Source: LSNR01 sp964603325
GTDB lineage: Bacteria > Patescibacteriota > Minisyncoccia > Moranbacterales > UBA9337
Direction: 5' to 3'
Assembly: GCA_964603325.1 (NCBI GenBank)
Contig: CAZRUH010000032.1
Location: forward strand, 1-7,206
Length of the DNA: 7,206 nt
Both the position numbers and the translations under genes were made by a program. Positions 5,252-7,206 of this stretch are shown piece by piece. The stretch's first letter is position 1, and each line of letters starts with the position of its first letter. The notes below the pieces were generated by a model. The model searched no databases and was not told where the DNA came from. It was given only the letters and a program-made list of their open reading frames with translations.

Positions 5252-5839
5252 ATGAAAGAAACAATAAAAAATTTAACTAAAGCATTTATAGGAGAATCCC
5301 AAGCAAGAAATCGTTATACTATGTATGCAAAAATTGCAAAAAAAGAAGGATACGAACAAATTTCCGAAATTTTCTCTGAAACCGCCAATCAGGAAGCGGA
5401 ACATGCAAAGTGGTTATTTAGATTAATTAATCAACTCAAAGAAATGTCAGGAGAAGAAACATATGAAACCATCGTTGTTGAAGCGGACGCTCCAACCAAA
5501 CTGGGAACTACCATTGAAAACTTACAAGCGGCGATTGATGGAGAAAACTATGAACATAGTACTATGTATCCTGAATTCGCAAAAAAGGCCAAGGAAGAAG
5601 AATTGCCGGAAATATCAGCCCGCCTGCTAGCTATCGCTAAAGCTGAAGATCATCATGAGGATAGATACAAAAGACTTTTAGAAGAATTGCGGAATCAAAC
5701 TGTTTTTGAAAAAGAAGAGGAAGTAGAGTGGGTTTGCAGAAAATGTGGCTACATCCACAAAGGAACATCTGCTCCGGAAAAATGTCCTGCTTGCGGACAT
5801 CCGCAAGCTTATTATCAAAAAAGATGTGAACAATATTAA
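5252..5839 (+). CDS. rbr: Rubrerythrin (peroxide reductase)
   Basis: A cytoplasmic non-haem iron protein of 195 residues that reduces hydrogen peroxide to water in anaerobes and microaerophiles. The N-terminal ferritin-like four-helix bundle has the diiron ligands in family order: E15 (GESQARNRY), E48 and H51 (EAEHAKW), E98 and E101 (DGENYEHSTMYPEF), E132 and H135 (AEDHHEDRY). The C-terminal rubredoxin domain (about 158-195) has C162, C165, C178 and C181 for the electron-transfer iron. Both domains are intact and the length is normal for the family. It lies downstream of a PerR-like gene and directly upstream of superoxide reductase, whose product, peroxide, is its substrate. The intrinsic terminator after its stop closes most transcripts. 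Confidence 0.96.
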   Translation: MKETIKNLTKAFIGESQARNRYTMYAKIAKKEGYEQISEIFSETANQEAEHAKWLFRLINQLKEMSGEETYETIVVEADAPTKLGTTIENLQAAIDGENYEHSTMYPEFAKKAKEEELPEISARLLAIAKAEDHHEDRYKRLLEELRNQTVFEKEEEVEWVCRKCGYIHKGTSAPEKCPACGHPQAYYQKRCEQY

Positions 5840-5847
5840 AAAATTGA

Positions 5848-5880
5848 AAAAGGGCATTATTAAGTGCCCTTTTATTTTTT
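5848..5880 (+). terminator. Intrinsic terminator after rubrerythrin
   Basis: A perfect 9-bp stem, AAAAGGGCA (5848-5856) with TGCCCTTTT (5865-5873), an 8-nt loop, and the T-run TTTTATTTTTT at its end. It begins 8 nt after the rubrerythrin stop and its T-run ends 9 nt before the desulfoferrodoxin start. Confidence 0.88.
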
Positions 5881-5889
5881 CTAAAAAAT

Positions 5890-6285
5890 ATGTCAAATGT
5901 TAAAAATAAAAACGAAATCTATAAATGTGAGGTTTGTGGAAATATTATAGAAGTTTTGTCTGTTGGTGGTGGCGAATTAGTTTGTTGTCAAAAACCTATG
6001 TCTCACATTCGAGAAAATTCAATTGACGCCGGTAAAGAAAAACACATTCCAATTGTCAAAATAGAAAATGACAAAATGCTTGTCACTGTTGGAGAAATTA
6101 AACACCCAATGAGTGATGAACATTATATTCAATGGATTGAAGTTATTTTAGGAGAAAAAATTTATCGTAAAAATTTAAAACCAAATGAAAATCCAAATAC
6201 TACATTTGAAATACTTAATCATAGCAAAGAAATTATTGTCCGTGCTTACTGTAATATACATGGACTTTGGATTTCTAAACATTAA
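5890..6285 (+). CDS. dfx: Desulfoferrodoxin, two-iron superoxide reductase
   Basis: A cytoplasmic enzyme of 131 residues that reduces superoxide to hydrogen peroxide without making oxygen. The N-terminal desulforedoxin domain has all four Cys ligands of the rubredoxin-like centre I: C13, C16, C32 and C33. The C-terminal SOR domain has the catalytic centre II: E50-K51-H52 (the EKH loop with the lysine that assists catalysis), H72 (KHPM), H78 (EHYIQWIEV), and C121 with H124 in AYCNIHGLW. It is therefore a full 2Fe-SOR, not the short neelaredoxin type. The gap to the rubrerythrin gene is 50 nt and holds a terminator, so expression probably depends on partial readthrough or on a promoter inside rbr. 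There is no Shine-Dalgarno sequence; the leader is CTAAAAAAT. A strong terminator follows it. Confidence 0.95.
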   Translation: MSNVKNKNEIYKCEVCGNIIEVLSVGGGELVCCQKPMSHIRENSIDAGKEKHIPIVKIENDKMLVTVGEIKHPMSDEHYIQWIEVILGEKIYRKNLKPNENPNTTFEILNHSKEIIVRAYCNIHGLWISKH

Positions 6286-6298
6286 ACAAGACAATCAA

Positions 6299-6324
6299 AA
6301 AACCGCCACTAAAGTGGCGGTTTT
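6299..6324. terminator. Bidirectional terminator between convergent genes
   Basis: An 11-bp perfect stem, AAAACCGCCAC (6299-6309) with GTGGCGGTTTT (6314-6324), and a 4-nt loop TAAA. The A-run on the left and T-run on the right let it work in both directions. It serves dfx on the + strand and the convergent surface-protein gene on the minus strand, and it is the most GC-rich stretch nearby. Confidence 0.92.
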
Positions 6325-6338
6325 AAATATGTTTATTA

Positions 6339-7206
6339 CTATCTAACTCTAATAATTACATATTTAACAGCTCTATTACCAGCTTTATCATAAGCCTTTA
6401 TTTTAAGAGTATGTAACCCTCTTGGGGTATTGGCAGGAACTATAAATGACGCCCTCTTCGTTTTTCTCACCTTTCCATTAAAATAATATTTGTAATATTT
6501 TACTTTGTTATTATCAGTAGCTTTCCACCAAATCTTATCGCCACGGTGCTTATTTAGAAAAGATAACATCTTTTTAAATTTTGGTTTTTTTGTATCAACT
6601 TTAACTTTGTATTTGGTCGTTTTTTTGACCGTCCCACCGTCATTAACAAATTCAAATTTCACTGTGTGCGTGCCGTCTTTTTTTATCTTAACTTTTTTAC
6701 TCCATTTTCCCCCGTTTTTCAAAGCGACCGAATACTTAAGTTTTTTATCTACATATATGTTGACCTTTCCGTTATTCAATCCCTCAACACTACCCTTAAA
6801 CTTAATTTTATTTTCTTTAGAATAAACTTTTTTCTTTTTTAGAATGGTTTCTGTTTTTTTCTTATCATTTCCCTTAAATTTTAATGTCTTTATATTCACT
6901 TCATCGGAAGAATTTGAAACAATTACTTCATCATCTGAATCACTATCCGTAATGGTAGATACCTGAATACTATAATCGGAAGAATTTTTATTTCCTGAAG
7001 AATCTGAACATTTTACATAAAATATATAATTATTGCCTTTTGATAATCCGCTAATCACCGTTTGATGATTTGTTCCTCCCGTTGTTGAGAAAGTATTCGC
7101 CATAGAATCATAATCAATATTGGCAATTGTTGAATATTTGCAAGTTGCGTTTTCATTCGTAGACAATGTTAATGTTACCTCTGCGCTATCTCCTGAAATT
7201 TCCTTT
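6339..7206 (-). CDS. Surface protein with FN3-like and Ig-like domains, 5' end outside window
   Basis: The minus-strand frame is open from the right edge to TAG at 6339-6341, about 289 codons. The true start lies beyond 7206: the frame continues upstream of the TTG at 7166-7164 as KEISGDSAEVTLTLST without a stop. The first ~90 residues form an FN3/purple-acid-phosphatase-like domain with the pattern TNENATCKYS...MANTF...TNHQTVISGL...NYIFYVKCSDSSGN, common in large extracellular proteins of candidate-phyla bacteria. A Ser/Asp/Glu linker follows (SDSDDEVIVSNSSDEVN). Then come two very Lys-rich Ig-like beta-sandwich domains, the second ending in HTLKIKAYDKAGNRAVKYVI. No C-terminal anchor or LPXTG motif is seen. 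The role is probably adhesion or cell-envelope architecture; the specific function is not known. Confidence 0.8.
   Translation of the reverse strand, partial: KEISGDSAEVTLTLSTNENATCKYSTIANIDYDSMANTFSTTGGTNHQTVISGLSKGNNYIFYVKCSDSSGNKNSSDYSIQVSTITDSDSDDEVIVSNSSDEVNIKTLKFKGNDKKKTETILKKKKVYSKENKIKFKGSVEGLNNGKVNIYVDKKLKYSVALKNGGKWSKKVKIKKDGTHTVKFEFVNDGGTVKKTTKYKVKVDTKKPKFKKMLSFLNKHRGDKIWWKATDNNKVKYYKYYFNGKVRKTKRASFIVPANTPRGLHTLKIKAYDKAGNRAVKYVIIRVR

Noticed and set aside
6505..6825. + strand 106-codon ORF
   Set aside because: Antisense of the Lys-rich Ig-like coding region; Lys codons read backwards give Phe/Leu, which explains its hydrophobic look.
1..7206. UGA read as glycine (genetic code 25)
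   Set aside because: No internal TGA occurs in any of the long conserved genes, which would be very unlikely in a genome that uses UGA as a regular glycine codon.
1..7206. CRISPR array, insertion sequence, tRNA or rRNA genes
   Set aside because: No regularly spaced repeats, transposase, terminal inverted repeats of IS type or RNA-gene-like GC-rich folded blocks were seen.

Overview
The window is a strongly AT-rich bacterial segment, roughly 30% GC by eye. It has compact genes, A/T-rich leaders without a clear Shine-Dalgarno sequence, and almost only TAA stops. The gene content (rubrerythrin, two-iron superoxide reductase, a PerR-type regulator, heavy-metal export) points to an anaerobe or microaerophile. 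The AT richness, small genes and a Lys-rich cell-surface protein with FN3/Ig-like domains would fit a Candidate Phyla Radiation (Patescibacteria) genome, but this lineage guess is an inference, not something the sequence proves.

Layout, left to right. Positions 1-460 are poorly resolved. They hold the C-terminal part of a small membrane protein on the + strand, whose reading frame continues upstream across one in-frame TGA, and two possible small minus-strand ORFs antisense to that extension. Positions 491-2668 carry a recognisable promoter and copB, a P1B-3 type copper/silver-exporting P-type ATPase with CPH motif and a Cys/His-rich N-terminus. Positions 2797-4394 carry a tightly packed three-gene operon: an ArsR-family repressor with a CVC metal site, an 84-residue CPTC thioredoxin-like protein, and an ArsP-type permease. 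Its promoter overlaps a perfect 28-bp palindrome that is very probably the repressor's own operator. An AT-rich 281-bp gap with no recognisable gene follows.

Positions 4618-6324 are an oxidative-stress module: a PerR-like Fur-family regulator behind a consensus-like promoter overlapped by two palindromic operator candidates, an unlisted 25-residue Lys-rich microprotein with a CGGC motif, rubrerythrin behind a long inverted repeat, an intrinsic terminator, and desulfoferrodoxin (superoxide reductase). A second, bidirectional terminator separates this from a minus-strand gene for a probable surface protein (FN3-like plus Ig-like domains), whose 5' end lies outside the window.

Together the genes form a small stress island: superoxide is reduced to peroxide by desulfoferrodoxin, peroxide is reduced by rubrerythrin, both plausibly under PerR control, while copper and (organo)arsenical or related soft-metal stress is handled by CopB and the ArsR/thioredoxin/permease operon. 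The least familiar elements are the Cys/Lys microprotein, the hairpin before rubrerythrin, the terminator placed 16 nt before the desulfoferrodoxin start, and the TGA-interrupted membrane gene.
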